A stretch of DNA of 64,000 bases from Lottia gigantea (Eukaryota; Mollusca; Gastropoda; Lottiidae), in assembly GCF_000327385.1 (NCBI RefSeq), contig NW_008707245.1, forward strand, positions 478,943 through 542,942, in the 5' to 3' direction. The notes under the pieces are model-generated. The model searched no databases. It was not told the origin of the DNA and saw nothing but the letters and a program-made list of their open reading frames with translations. This document shows, piece after piece, positions 1-12,345 of this stretch. A program made the position numbers and the translations under genes. Each line of letters begins with the position of its first letter. Position 1 is the first letter of the stretch.

Positions 1-386
1 TGGATAATATATCTGCCAAAGACATTTTTCACTTGATAATATATCTACCAAAGACATTTTTCACTGGATAATATATCTACCAAAGATATTTTTCACTTGA
101 TAATATATCTACCAAAGACATTTTTCACTTGATAATATATCTACCAAAGACATTTTTCACTGGATAATATATCTACCAAAGATATTTTTCACTTGATAAT
201 ATATCTACCAAAGACATTTTTCACTGGATAATATATCTGCCAAAGACATTTTTCACTGGATAATATATCTGCCAAAGATATTTTTCACTTGATAATATAT
301 CTACCAAAGACATTTTTCACTGGATAATATATCTGCCAAAGACATTTTTCACTTGATAATATATCTGCCAAAGATATTTTTCACTT
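1..386. repeat. 32-bp minisatellite, about 12 copies
   Basis: A tandem array with a 32-bp period, core ATAATATATCTACCAAAGA, with copies differing at a few fixed positions (GATATTTTT versus GACATTTTT, TGG versus TTG). It is already in repeat at base 1, so it continues to the left of the window. It lies 3' of the RhoGAP gene. No coding potential is seen. Confidence 0.93.
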
Positions 387-689
387 AATAACCAAGGAAT
401 ATTTCAATTAATTGCCAATTAACAATAGAATATTTCATATAACGATACTTTAATTATTGAAATAAACATCCAAACACTTGAAAATTCTAAATTCTGTAGC
501 CCACATTAAAAAAATCTGAAATAACGAAAAGTTTGAATGTAAATCCACAGAATTGTGATGCTGAACAATGGATATCAAATTACCTTGTACATAAACAATA
601 ATAATAACAATAACAACAAATAAACATATATCTCTCACAAAATAAACAAAATAATTATATTGTATAAACAATTTGTTTTCAATATAATT

Positions 690-1340
690 ACCAATATATT
701 GACATATGTATTGGCATGTGATCTATAAATTGACACATGTACTGACATTTGACCTATAAATTGACATATGTATTGGCATGTGATCTGTAAATTGACACAT
801 GTACTGACATGTGACCTATAAATTGAAACTGGTATGTTACTTATAAATCGACATATGTACTGACATGTGACCTGTAAATTGACACTGGCATGTTACTTAT
901 AAATCGACATATGTACTGACATGTGACCTATAAATTGACACTGGCATGTTACTTATAAATCGACATATGTACTGACATGTGACCTGTAAATTGACACTGG
1001 CATGTTACTTATAAATCGACATATGTACTGACATGTGACCTATAAATTGACACTGGCATGTTACTTATAAATCGACATATGTACTGACATGTGACCTATA
1101 AATTGACATATGTACTGGCATGTTTACTTATAAATTGACATATGTACTGGCATGTTTACTTATAAATTGACACATGTACTGACAAGTGATCTATAAATTG
1201 ATACATGTAATGACATGTGACTTATAAATTGACATATGTATTGGCATGTGATCTATAAATTGACATATGTACTGACTTGTGACCTATAAATTGACATAAA
1301 AATTGGCATATTATCCATATAATTGACATACGTATATGTA
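690..1340. repeat. TGACATRTGTACTGACATGTG minisatellite with higher-order period
   Basis: Degenerate tandem array of 28-30-bp units built on AATTGACATATGTACTGAC and TGTGACCTATA. In the middle (about 820-1080) it is organised as an alternating pair, a TGACACTGGCATGTTACTT type followed by a CGACATATGTACTGACATG type, giving a higher-order unit of about 60 bp. No gene is seen between 387 and 1840. Confidence 0.88.
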
Positions 1341-1840
1341 ATGATCTAAAATGGAATTTGTGACCCAGATCTGGCCTTTCATTTGGATATATTGTGACCT
1401 ACTAACAAAATGCAAATGTATTTTCTAATCAAATACTATTTAGATAATTCTGCCATACACACCAAATTTTATCATTCACAATACTAATTATAATACAAGA
1501 TGAAGAAATTTTGGCATAGATTGCACTAACATAATAAGGAAATCATACATCTGTAAGAAGTGACAAATATCATACTTGCATAACTGTCCATTACTTTATT
1601 GAATGCCAGGTAACCTTGAAAGTAACCAAGGCTACAATATCCACATAATCAACTATGTAACCAAAGATACCCATGGCTGCAAAGTAACTCCTATTAACCA
1701 AGTAACAAGGTTACCAAGTAACCAAGATTTACCAAGTAACCCTGATTAACTAAGTAACCATGACTACCTTGTAGCTATCCATTAAGCTTTACAAAGTAAC
1801 CAGGGCTACCAATTAAACCTAATTAACCAAGTTACCATGG
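1341..1840 (-). other. 3' flank and probable 3' UTR of the RhoGAP gene
   Basis: Non-coding. A minus-strand AATAAA (plus-strand 1595-1600) lies about 240 bp past the stop codon and is a reasonable poly(A) signal. Between 1611 and 1840 there is a degenerate AGTAACCAAG-type repeat that would be part of the transcript. Confidence 0.5.
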
Positions 1841-4800
1841 CTACCTATCAGTCTTAACCTTTATAATCCATTGTGCATGTGGATTAGTTCTATAAATAGA
1901 TAACATGTGAGCTCTTGGTTCTATACAGCGTTCCCCTGAAAAGAAAGTAGAAGAAAATATAAAGTTTCCAAACTAACACAGATTGTCTCTAAAAACTTTC
2001 AAGTAATGCAGTGATTAATTAGGGGAACTTTGTTGAATAGTCACCCATTACAACTGTTAAGGGATCTTGAAAGTGCAGTGAAGACACTCTAAAAACACTC
2101 AACTTTTCACTTTGCTTCGATTCGTAAGACGCAATTTAAGGATGAAACAAACGCTAACTGTCCACAGACTCTTCAGACACGAAATGGAGGTAGGAAATCA
2201 AAAGCTCATCTTCCACTGTCAATATGTGTTCAAGAAATAAGATCCATCATCAGTCAGCTGGATAAAACAAAAAGCATGACACTTACCTATATTTCCTCCC
2301 ACTTCATACAGATAGGCATTGTCTTCTGCAAACTGAGCGTTGTCAGGGTTACGGAAAGTTGAGCCAGGTTGACTCTGACCGTTTGTATGATCACTGAAAT
2401 ATAGAGGAACAATAATACAAGAAGAAAAACCAACATCCAACAAAGCCTATTTCAGTAGACAACTTCCATAAGATTGCATCAAGAATTGCTTAATGAGTCA
2501 TTGGGACACTCCAAAAGAGATGCAGACGTGGCATCAGATCTTCTTGAAAATGTCCATGTCAGCTATTAGCTAAACAGTAGACCACCTACTGGCATGTAAA
2601 GCCCAACAGGCTTTCCAAAATTCCCATGTGGTCAAAGATTTTGGAATTAAACTTACCTATTTGAGTCGTTGTGTGACCCAGTAGCTCTTTTAAACCTAGC
2701 CACCACGTCTGAGGCAGACATCTTGTCATCTAGCTGGATCAAAGCTGAACTCTTGGTTAAAAGGGGTGCCTGCACCCTGATCACGCCATCCTGGGGTTCT
2801 GGCTGAAAACAGAGGGTACAAATGGTTATAATGTGTGTTCTTCTGAAGACCTTCACGGTTTCCTTTGGTAAGTACACCACCAGTATTAGGTCTTTATCTC
2901 ACATTTGAATGCCAACAGCTGAACAAGTCATATGAAGTGTCAGCATCTTCAATCTTCATATGCCAGTTCATCAACTATCCTTAAAGGGATAAGTACCAGA
3001 TCCAAACAACAGATTGAGATCCTGAAGCTGTTGAAGATTCAAAGATTCAATAGATGCTGAGGATTCTTAAAATTCCAAAGATGCTAAGGATTCTGAAGCT
3101 CCTGAAAATTCTGAAGACTCCAAAGATGCTAAAGATCCTGAGGATTCTGACGATGCTAAGGTCAGTGAAGATGAAGAACAAGCACCTTACCTCCTGAGAT
3201 TTTTTATAAACTTCACTCTTATCTTTTCTTCTAAATAAAATCTGAAAAGAAAGACATTTAAGTGAAGACTAAGCTTTTTTTTGAAAAAAGTTAAGCATGC
3301 CCCCACAAACCACAAACATTTGGCATGGGAGGGTTGATTTTTTCATCCAGAAAAGGTGCATTTTATTCCCAGATTTTTACCAAATTTACTTATGTGTAAG
3401 TAAGGGCGCTCATTACACACATTTACTAGTGCAGTTGAGTTATTTGATTGACATGTTTTGACTTATTTGATGGACATGTTTTGACTTATTTGATAGACAT
3501 GTTTTGAGTTATTTGATGGACATGTTTTGAGTTATTTGATTGACATGTTTTGACTTATTTGACTGACATGTTTTGAGTTATTTGATTGACTTATTTGATG
3601 GACATGTTTTGAGTTATTTGATTGACATGTTTTGAGTTATTTGATTGACATGTTTTGAGTTATTTGACTGACATGTTTTGAGTTATTTGATTGACATGTT
3701 TTGACTTATTTGATTGACATGTTTTGAGTTATTTGATGGACATGTTTTGAGTTATTTGATGACATGTTTTGACTTATTTGATTGACATGTTTTGACTTAT
3801 TAAATTGAAATGTTTTGAGTTATTTGATTGACATGTTTTGAGTTATTTGATTGACATGTTTTGACTTATTTGACTGACATGTTTTGAGTTATTTGATTGA
3901 CATGTTTTGACTTATTTGATAGACATGTTTTGACTTATTTGATGGACATGTTTTGACTTATTTGACTGACATGTTTTGAGTTATTTGATTGACATGTTTT
4001 GGGTTATTTGACTGACATGTTTTGAGTTATTTGACTGACATGTTTTGACTTATTTGACTGACATGTTTTGAGTTATTTGATGGACATGTTTTGAGTTATT
4101 TGATGGACATGTTTTGACTTATTTGACTGACATGTTTTGAGTTATTTGATTGACATGTTTTGACTTATTTGACTGACATGTTTTGAGTTATTTGATTGAC
4201 ATGTTTTGACTTATTAATTACAAGGTACAAGACTTCAACATACCCTTTTATCTCTGGTTTTCCGTCTCTGATCAACTTCATACTGATGTCTGATCTGGGT
4301 GATGAAGGAAGAGGGAATCTGTGGAAAGAGAAGACAAGCGCATCGTTAACTTATAATCCTGAGTACAATATGCACTGTTGTTTAATACACAACTCTTTCT
4401 AAGGATTAATGACAAAAGGATGCTCTGCTTCATTTACCAACTGTTGAGGGATCATGCACAGCCTGTAGTACACAAAGGCCTTGGTTTGATGTCCTATCCA
4501 AACAACTAGACACATTTTCTCTCTGACAAGCATCATTGACAAGGGGAAACCAGGTTGAAAAATCAAAAGATATCATTGTGACCTATGCTTGGATTGAACC
4601 CCTGACCCCTAGGATAGCAATCAAGAGCCACAGCTGTTCTCAGTTTTTACTTTGAGATCTAAAAGTGGAATCACGAAGCCCATCATATTCCAAATTAAAC
4701 TTACATTCCATAAATGGTCCTGATAGTTTATCAAGAATGTGATGATCTTGGAGGTTCCTGCAGCTCTGTTTAGTTCAACCTCTTGGACCGTTTTAATCTT

Positions 4801-7800
4801 ACGACTGGAAGGTACCAGGAACAGATTTGGAGCCATGATCATAGCAACATTGGTCAGTCCCATTTTGTTCTCGTTACTGTGGGCAACCACATTTCTTAGG
4901 AACATAATTAGTAACTGAAATGCAAAATTCAAAGTTGTAATGAAATTAATCAAAGTATAGGTCAGCACTGAAATTCTCTGAAATAAGACATTACTTATCC
5001 ATAAAATATGCATAAATATGTCCATCAAATATGTCAAAACATGTCAAAGTCAAATAAGTCAAAATATGTTCATCAAGTAAATCAAAAACATGTCAATAAA
5101 ATTAGTCAAAATAAATCCATCAAAAAAATCAAGAACATGTCAATCAAATAACTCAAAACATGTCAATCAAATAACTCAAAACATGTCAATCAAATAACTC
5201 AAAACATGTCCATCAAATAACTCAAAACATGTCCATCAAATAACTCAAAACATGTCAATCAAATAAGTCAAAATATGTCAATCAAATAACTCAAAACATG
5301 TCAATCAAAAAAGTTAAAACATGTCAATTAAATAAGTCAAAATATGTCAATCAAATGAGTCAAAACATGTCTATCAAATGTGTCCAAACAAAAGAAAACT
5401 ATACCTTTAATGTGTCTCTGTGACAATCTGGCAGTAACAATATCAATAAATTGAGGGCATATAACTGTTCTAATGTGGATTTCAGATCTACAAAACAAAG
5501 TAATAAATGGCACAAATTGCAATATAGATATTGTTGATCTAGTGTATGTCTCATCCCTTAGTCTCCAAAGAACCAACGGCAATAAAAGGATAACAACATG
5601 GGTTCACAATAAAGGATCCTTTCTACCAGCTGGTCCTAAGCCAAATCTCTTGGCATTGATCTTTCTACCAGCTGTTCCTAAGCCAAACTGCATTGATCTT
5701 TCCCTGATGTACAATAAGAATTACTTACTGGATACTTGAGGAAAAGGCGTCAATATAATCATATGTTAACAATGGAACTGGTAACTCTCGCAGGAACTGT
5801 TTCATGATGGCGGCAACATCATTGGGTAACATCTCATCCCAGTTAAAATGACCAGAGTAAAACTTCTCGTTCAATTCTTGACGAAGTTGCTGAAAGGGAT
5901 TCACAAAAAGATGTGACAAACCTCATCTTGATAAGCTGAAGGTGTACGAGTTGAAACAACAACTAACCCTTGATTCACCAGGGCAATATTCTGGTCACTA
6001 ATTTAGCCAAGGTTTTACTTCTCAATCAAGGGCCCTATACTAGTGAATATATTGTACAATCCACACTACTTTTTTACCCTCCAGTAAATCTGTAAAAATC
6101 TGTGTCACCTTGAATAATGTGCACCCTGGTTTGCAGTATTTTAATGTAGATTACCTTGACTCTATTTACAGCCCCTGGAACTCGTAAAATACCTTCTGTA
6201 GTTAATCCTATTTTTTCCAGGTGACTTATCAACTGAAAATAATCAAAGAACATATAATAATGAATTAACAAATGTAAAAATAAATAAAAATTATGGAATA
6301 AATAAAATAGAAAATGAATAAATGAATAATAAATAAATGAATAAATGAATAAATGAATAAATGAATAAATGAATAAATGAATGAATGAATGAATGAATAA
6401 ATGAATAATTGAATAGGAACTGACCTTAGTAAATATAAGAGGAACCTGAGTCTGATAGCCTTTCTTCTGATCCTGTTCTACCAGAGTGTGTAGGGGAACT
6501 CCAAATAAACCATGATCTAAAGCACAAATTATATATTAAACACTACAAATTGTTCTCATAAAAAAGTCCAACAATATCAAAATATATCCAAAAAACTGTT
6601 GAATATTGCAAAGACTTTAAACAGTATTAGAATATGTCTAACAAATTCAAAATATGTCAAATAATCACAAAATATCATAAACAACCTTACAATGTCATAA
6701 TATGCCAAATATGTCAACAATATGTCAACAATATGTCAAATACTATTCAGATATGTCAAACAATGTCATTTTATGCCAAACAATGTCAAAAAACTTAAGA
6801 GAATTTAAAAGCATGTAATATGATAGTAGACCAAGAGATTTCTAACTTAATTTTTGTTACCTTTGGACTTGATTTTTCGTTTGGATTTAGTATAGACTAT
6901 ATTACAGGAATCAAATAACGCTGAAAGTTCTATTAACGCCAGAGATCTGATTCGTACCATGTCCTCTGAGCTGACATCACCTATCTTTATTACCCCTCCT
7001 TTATCATTCTTTGTCTCAAATACCTGGAAGTCAACTAATTACTATTAAAAGGAATATTTTCTCTTAAAGAGGAAGTATGCTCCAGCTTAAAAAAAAATAA
7101 AAAAATAAATAATGAAGATCCTTTCACAAAGATTTTTCATTTTTTAATTTGTCAAAATCATTCTTTATATTTTGAATTCTTTTTACAGATTCACCCTTAC
7201 CCATGGGCTTGTTAAATATCATTTTAGTTCTTTAAAATACTTACAGGTAGATGGTGGCCTACTTTTTGTTGTGTCTGAAAAATAATTAAATCAATTCAAC
7301 AAATCTATAAATGGGTACAGATCTTTGGAGGAAAATCAATGCCAAAAGGTTCGACCAAGGAAAAGGAGTTAAGAATACTTAAGTGTCATCCTTTATAAAA
7401 TATAGAAGTTTCCTATTGAAAACAAACAGACTTACTGGTACTTCTCGGATATGAAAATCTATAGTAATATCACTATCAGATATAGCTGGTAATGCCGGAC
7501 CTCCAAAACCATCTCTATAGCTCTTCTTTTTACCTTGGGTTAACTTGGCTTTAAAGCTTATTCCCTGAACACCTGAAATTTGCACAAAAAGGTGGATTAC
7601 ACCATACTGCATCTTGGGATAAAGAGATGAGGAAGTTGCATATCGGCTACTCTGGTTCAGTTTTTAGCTAGTGAGATATCTTTAAAGCATTAGCTATAGT
7701 CAGCTCGTTGGACAAGGGTAAGCCTCCACAGTAAGCCAACTCGAAGTTGAGGACAAACCATAGTATATTTATCCAAAGTATATGGACAATTTTGAATTTT

Positions 7801-9027
7801 CTTGCAAAGGCATTTGTGAAATAAAATCTCCAAGGTTTTTTATGCCTTTTATTTGGCTGACACTCTATCAGAGTTAAGAGTCATTAATCGTAGGATTGGA
7901 CTAGATCATCAGTGTCATTAAAAGAAAATCTCACCAGATTCAACATCATTTTTTAAGACCTCCAATGTATGTAATCCAGACATAGAGTACTCTCTCTTCT
8001 TTAAAAATGCAGTTCTATCACGATTTTTGTGATAACCAAATTGTGGTCCTTGGCCAGATTCTGGTGACGAGGGAGGCTTATCTCCCCTTGATGTATCCGA
8101 AGATGCTGAAGTTGTTCCCTGAAAAAAGATTTGAGGATGAACAAATTCCCTAAAGGCAAGAACTATCATGGATCCAGCAAAACTGTATAATTGGGATTGT
8201 TAAACTGACCCCAAAGCTCTCACAAGAACTAAAAATAACATCCGTACCGGATCATCAGGAGGGTTAAAAATATCTTTAACATGAACTTTCTGAGTGTGTT
8301 TGTGCTTCCTCATGGTGGTACTAAGGGTATCCACTCGTTTCTTCACAGCTTCTGCCTGTTTTCTGGTTAGTGATGATGTCAGAGCTTCCAATTCATCATC
8401 ACTGAGATCACGCCCATCTAGAATGAAGATCAATATGTTTGGTTTTATTTACAATTGTGAAATTTCAAGAATGCCAGATGTCTGGTAGCAAATCAGAATG
8501 GTCTAAATAGATGCTATAAGTGACCTTGATACACATACATAACCTTCTTTAGAAAAACTTGTCTGTATGCTAGTGCCAATTATTTCACAATACACAAAGT
8601 TTATATAAGTTATGATTGAACAAAGTGATTATTACCTTGAAATTTACTGACAATGAACCCATATCCAGCATTCTTCAGCCACTCTGCCTCCACTTCTCCT
8701 TCTAGTAAAAGAAACCATAAACAAAAAATAATGGAACGATACCAGTTTTGGTGGTTATATACTACTAGGATGTGTTGAAATAGGACATAGGACTCTTTGA
8801 ACTGTATCTCAAACTTAAGCCAAGGTCAGAGCAAAGACCTCGCCTTTGTGAGCAGCTAAAGAAGCTTCTGAAGATGCCAACAAAATAAGAGACCTACCAT
8901 CAGGTGTTTTGGGTAAATCTTCTTCCTCATCTCCTCCATCTTTCTCATCTTCAATTTCCTGAAACTCTTTGATAAAATCTTCAAATCCTTCAGACAGAAC
9001 TGGTGCAACAGCTACTTTAGCTGCCAT
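1841..9027 (-). CDS. ARHGAP18-like: Rho GTPase-activating protein of the ARHGAP18/28/40 family
   Basis: Seventeen coding exons (high to low): 9027-8898, 8701-8636, 8417-8248, 8118-7935, 7572-7436, 7274-7245, 7023-6861, 6516-6425, 6232-6155, 5889-5736, 5487-5405, 4914-4705, 4318-4244, 3241-3191, 2802-2657, 2393-2287, 1935-1841. All phases join, giving 656 aa, close to my recollection of human ARHGAP18 (663). Residues 44-65 carry the family block EVEAEWLKNAGYGFIVS. The RhoGAP domain runs from about 298 to 500; the arginine finger is Arg341 in EGILRVPG, followed by FLRELPVPLL and MIMAPNLF. The tail has the family ending YEVGGNIG then GERC. Such proteins stimulate GTP hydrolysis on Rho and limit actomyosin contractility; the Drosophila relative is conundrum. 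The ATG at 9027 is the first in frame. Weak point: exon 10 needs the 5' splice site after 5736 rather than a stronger one 7 nt on. Which of the three vertebrate paralogues it equals cannot be said; a pre-duplication form is likely. Confidence 0.93.
3000..3175. repeat. Degenerate GATGCT-AAGATTCTGAA repeat in RhoGAP intron
   Basis: About 15-bp imperfect repeats of the GATTCTGAA and AAAGATGCT type in the intron between exons 3191-3241 and 2657-2802. It resembles similar stretches near 19880-20070, 20756-20800 and 45690-45830. Confidence 0.55.
3430..4217. repeat. 23-bp satellite array, about 34 copies (forward)
   Basis: Tandem array of a 23-bp unit, core GACATGTTTTGAGTTATTTG, with GAG/GAC and ATTG/ATGG/ACTG variants. 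It fills most of the intron downstream (in gene direction) of the RhoGAP exon 4244-4318. The same unit occurs in reverse complement at 5020-5390. Confidence 0.95.
4395..4640 (-). mobile_element. tRNA-derived SINE (minus orientation)
   Basis: On the minus strand a tRNA-like head near 4640-4565 contains a Pol III B box (GGGGTTCAATCC) preceded by a degenerate A-box-like GTGGCTCTTGATTG. The body that follows includes a GGATAGGACATCAAACCAAG block and a CTGTGCATGATCCCTC block, of a kind I know from widely dispersed molluscan SINEs; that link is from memory. It sits in the RhoGAP intron between exons 4705-4914 and 4244-4318. Ends are approximate and no target-site duplication was confirmed. Confidence 0.6.
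5020..5390. repeat. 23-bp satellite array (inverted relative to 3430-4217)
   Basis: About 15 copies of the reverse complement of the 3430-4217 unit, core AATAACTCAAAACATGTC, in the intron upstream of RhoGAP exon 4705-4914. The copies nearest the exon are more diverged. Confidence 0.93.
6295..6412. repeat. (AATAAATG)n / (GAAT)n microsatellite
   Basis: Simple tetranucleotide-based repeat, AATAAATGAATAAATG then GAATGAATG, in a RhoGAP intron between exons 6425-6516 and 6155-6232. A looser TATGTCAAACAA repeat occupies 6560-6800 in the preceding intron. Confidence 0.9.
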
Positions 9028-9530
9028 GGTGCGATTGGTTCTTCAATTCTTAATCTGACCTCATTTTGTGGTGATATTTCTTATTTTCTTTTTTCCTTTG
9101 TACAAAAATTAGAATAAATTAGATACATGCTGAAATTAAGTAATAAGTACACAGACAAAATAAATGAAATGAAATGAAATGAATGGAGTTTTACATCTAC
9201 TTTTCTGCACCACGATAGACAACATAAAGAAAAGGTGCACCACTTTATGAATTTATTCATTCTTCCATAATATAAATAAATACTCTTTCACTATCACACA
9301 CTTGTTATAAGTAAACCAATCTATTATAAATTAACGCCTACACATTTAAGATATTTTGTAAAGCTAATTTTACGCTTGATAGATTACCTATTTGCTGTTT
9401 ACCTCATCAATGCAGGTGTATGAAGTGAAATGAAGTGAATAAAAACTCATCGAGCTACACTAGCCGCCTCTGAACAACAAAAGAGCTTTGCAAGTACAAA
9501 CCAACTAAATTTGTTTATCTCCAATTAACA
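9028..9530. other. 5' flank of the RhoGAP gene, no coding seen
   Basis: AT-rich DNA upstream of the RhoGAP start codon. A short AATGAAATG run occurs at 9165-9182. No clear TATA or initiator was chosen; the promoter may lie further right behind a non-coding first exon. Confidence 0.4.
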
Positions 9531-9538
9531 TTTTACTA

Positions 9539-9773
9539 TCTTCACAATGTCAAGCTATTACGAACTTTGTTTTATACCTTGACATCAATAATCACCTCTC
9601 TTGTATCACAGCTTTTTGTAAACATAGCTATTTGGCTGGATTGTATTTTGCTGAGAGCTCTGATTGGCGGTATTCACTGGCATACAATCCAATCAAATCA
9701 CTGATACAAGAAAGGTGGCTATTGAGATCAAGGTATAAGATGAAGCTTGTAACAGCTTGACATTGTGAAGATG
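9539..9773. mobile_element. Foldback (MITE-like) element
   Basis: The left arm 9539-9612 begins CTTCACAATGTCAAGCT, continues TTATACCTTGA and CTTGTATCA, and the reverse complement of 9700-9773 gives the same series with scattered mismatches. A second inner pair (GGATTGTA and TACAATCC) extends the pairing, so nearly the whole 235 bp folds on itself. No reading frame is present, as expected of a non-autonomous foldback DNA element. No target-site duplication was recognised. Confidence 0.7.
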
Positions 9774-10079
9774 AAGTTCACCTTGAAATATTTATGAAGT
9801 CAGATTTTCAAATAAGATAAACACATACACAAAAAAACAAGGAAAAACAACTAAAGATAAGAAAATTGAACTTTAAAAAGATGTTCAAGTTGCTAATCAT
9901 CAAAAATAACTCAACCAGACCAAAACGACCTCTAAACATTGAACTATTCAGGTCAGGTATAAGAAAAACAATTAAAAAACCTGAATGGAAAAGTTTCTTT
10001 AAAAAAAAATCTGACAGTTTGGTTTAGAGCGATACTTGAACTATTGGGGATATTTTGGGGAGTAAATTTGAACTTTTTA

Positions 10080-10960
10080 TAGATTTATCAAACAAGGTCC
10101 CAAGTAAATGAAAGAAAAACTTATAAGACAGGAGCTGGGATTTGACGAAAAGAAAATTCTCTATGTAAGGAACACATTTGTTTTAGAGCCAACAAAGTTA
10201 ACATGATTTAAAACAACAATCAACTGAAATGGAAAAAAAAGAAGAAAAAAAACTTACAAAACAGGAGCTTCAGAGACTAAAATCTTTCTGATCAGAAGCA
10301 AGGAATTGAATATAAGAATATTCCCTTTGAAATCTCCTAAACTTGTTACAAAGTAGCTGGATTTAGCTCAGTTAAATTTTAAACAACTTTCCTTAAGAAA
10401 TCTTACAACAGTAACAATCCAAATACCTTTACAAAAAACATAAGCTTGGTCCTAAACTTGTTGCACAGGAGCTGGGATAATCTCAGTTGAAATTTCAATC
10501 ACTTTCTTTGTGAAGTCTAACAAAGCTAACAATCCAGAAATGTTTATAAATTGAGGTCAAATTGATATACTATACAAGTATGAAGTTATATATATATATA
10601 CCAGTCATCTATAATCTAAGATGATGACATTTGTTTAAACATGAATTTAAAGTGTCAGATTAGAAAATTACAAGGAGAGAAGTTGTCAATGTCGTGTCTC
10701 AAAATTAGCCCTACCAGCTGATAGAGCACAATTTAATATTCGTGTATAGTTCTCTATTTATTTACTTTACCAGCTGATAGAGCTTATTTTCAGCTATCTG
10801 TATAGTCATCTAAATAGAGCTCAATTAGAGCTACCTGTATAGTCATCTAAATATTTACTTTACCAGCTGATAGAGCTCAATTTCTGCTATCTTTACAGTC
10901 ATTTAAATATTTGTTTTACCAGCTGATAGAGCTCAAGTTGAGCTGTCTGCATAGTCTAAT
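10080..10960. repeat. Two degenerate tandem repeats
   Basis: From 10080 to 10550 an approximately 115-bp degenerate unit recurs, marked by ACAGGAGCTGGGAT and by AACAATCCA. From 10700 to 10960 a unit of about 60 bp recurs, marked by TACCAGCTGATAGAGCTCAA and ATAGTCATCTAAATA. No gene is seen. A short hairpin (AATATGGCAAT paired with ATTGCCATATT) follows at 11002-11037. Confidence 0.7.
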
Positions 10961-11860
10961 TTATTCTGCCATTTGGCTACATGAATAGTCTATACAAACT
11001 GTAATATGGCAATCATGGCAGGTATAAATTGCCATATTATTGCCAAGATCTTTGGTCTTTGATATGTTCAATTTTTATCAAAATAGAAAAGTGACTGTAC
11101 CCATATATTTGAATGACAATGTGAATTAGGCAGGCTGCCCATGTGTACTCTAGAAGACAAAACACTTAAAGAATAAACACTGAGTGTTTACATTTTAAAC
11201 GCCAGACCATCTTGTCCTCTAAATATAAAGAATTCTTTCAAAATATCCTTTTTATTGTGACCCGAAGAGTGAGAATATTCAAGCTTTAATTTATCAACAT
11301 TTTTAAACCATTCGGGATATCATTAATAAAACAGAAAACGGAATCAAAAAACCACTTTTTCTAAAAAAGGATACCTAATACCAAGAAATATATATCATTC
11401 TGAGCATTAGCCAGAATTATTTTTGGGGAGCAGAGCTTATATACCCTTGAAACCTGTCATTTTATGTTAAGGACCTGAAGAATTTGGAGCACTGCTCAAT
11501 ATTTGGAGCACTGCTAGAAAAAATATTAGTTAAGAGAAGCTACCACCTCTCAAGGTCCTTCTTCTCCTATTCTTATATATCCAAGCTCTTTCAAAACTAT
11601 CTCTTACCATGATCTACAAATGTTTTTGCTCTCTGTTAAACTATTTTCAATTTGGAAATGTTTTAAATGGCGTCCATGTGCTAATTCTAGAGTCAACATC
11701 AATCTAGCTAGCTGGTCAACATTGCCAAGTGGACACATGACCAGATTATCAATGAGATTAAAAATGGGTTTGGTTTTATATATTTAGTCATCTTCCACAC
11801 ACTTCCTGGATTCAAAGGATAAAAACTGAATTTCCAAAACTTTACAATGGAAATAAAAGT

Positions 11861-12345
11861 GTGAATGAATGGTTGAAATGAATGGTTGAAATGAATGGAT
11901 GGAATGAATGGATGGGATGAAATGAATGGTTGAAATGAATGGTTGGAATGAATGGTTGGAATGAATGGATGGAATGAATGGTTGGTTGGAATGAATGGTT
12001 GAAATGAATGGTTGTAATGAATGGTTGAAATGAATGGTTGGAATGAATGAAAGAATGTTTGAAATGAATGGTTGTAATGAATGGTTGAAATGAATGAAAG
12101 AATGTTTGAAATGAATGGTTGGAATGAATGGTTGAAATGAATGGTTGAAATGGATGGTTGAAATGAATGGTTGAAATGAATGGTTGAAATGGATGGTTGA
12201 AATGAATGGTTGGAATGAATGGTTGAAATGGATGGTTGAAATGAATGAATGAATGGTTGAAATGGATGGTTGGAATGAATGGTTGGAATGAATGAAACAA
12301 AGTTTGAAATGAATGGTTGAAATGAATGAATGGTCGATGAATGTT
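11861..12345. repeat. 11-12-bp minisatellite (GAATGGTTGAAAT)n
   Basis: Tandem array of GAATGGTTGAAAT/GAATGGTTG units over about 480 bp. It keeps two minus-strand frames open that encode only His-Ser-Phe-Gln-Pro type repeats; these are repeat artefacts, not genes. Confidence 0.95.
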
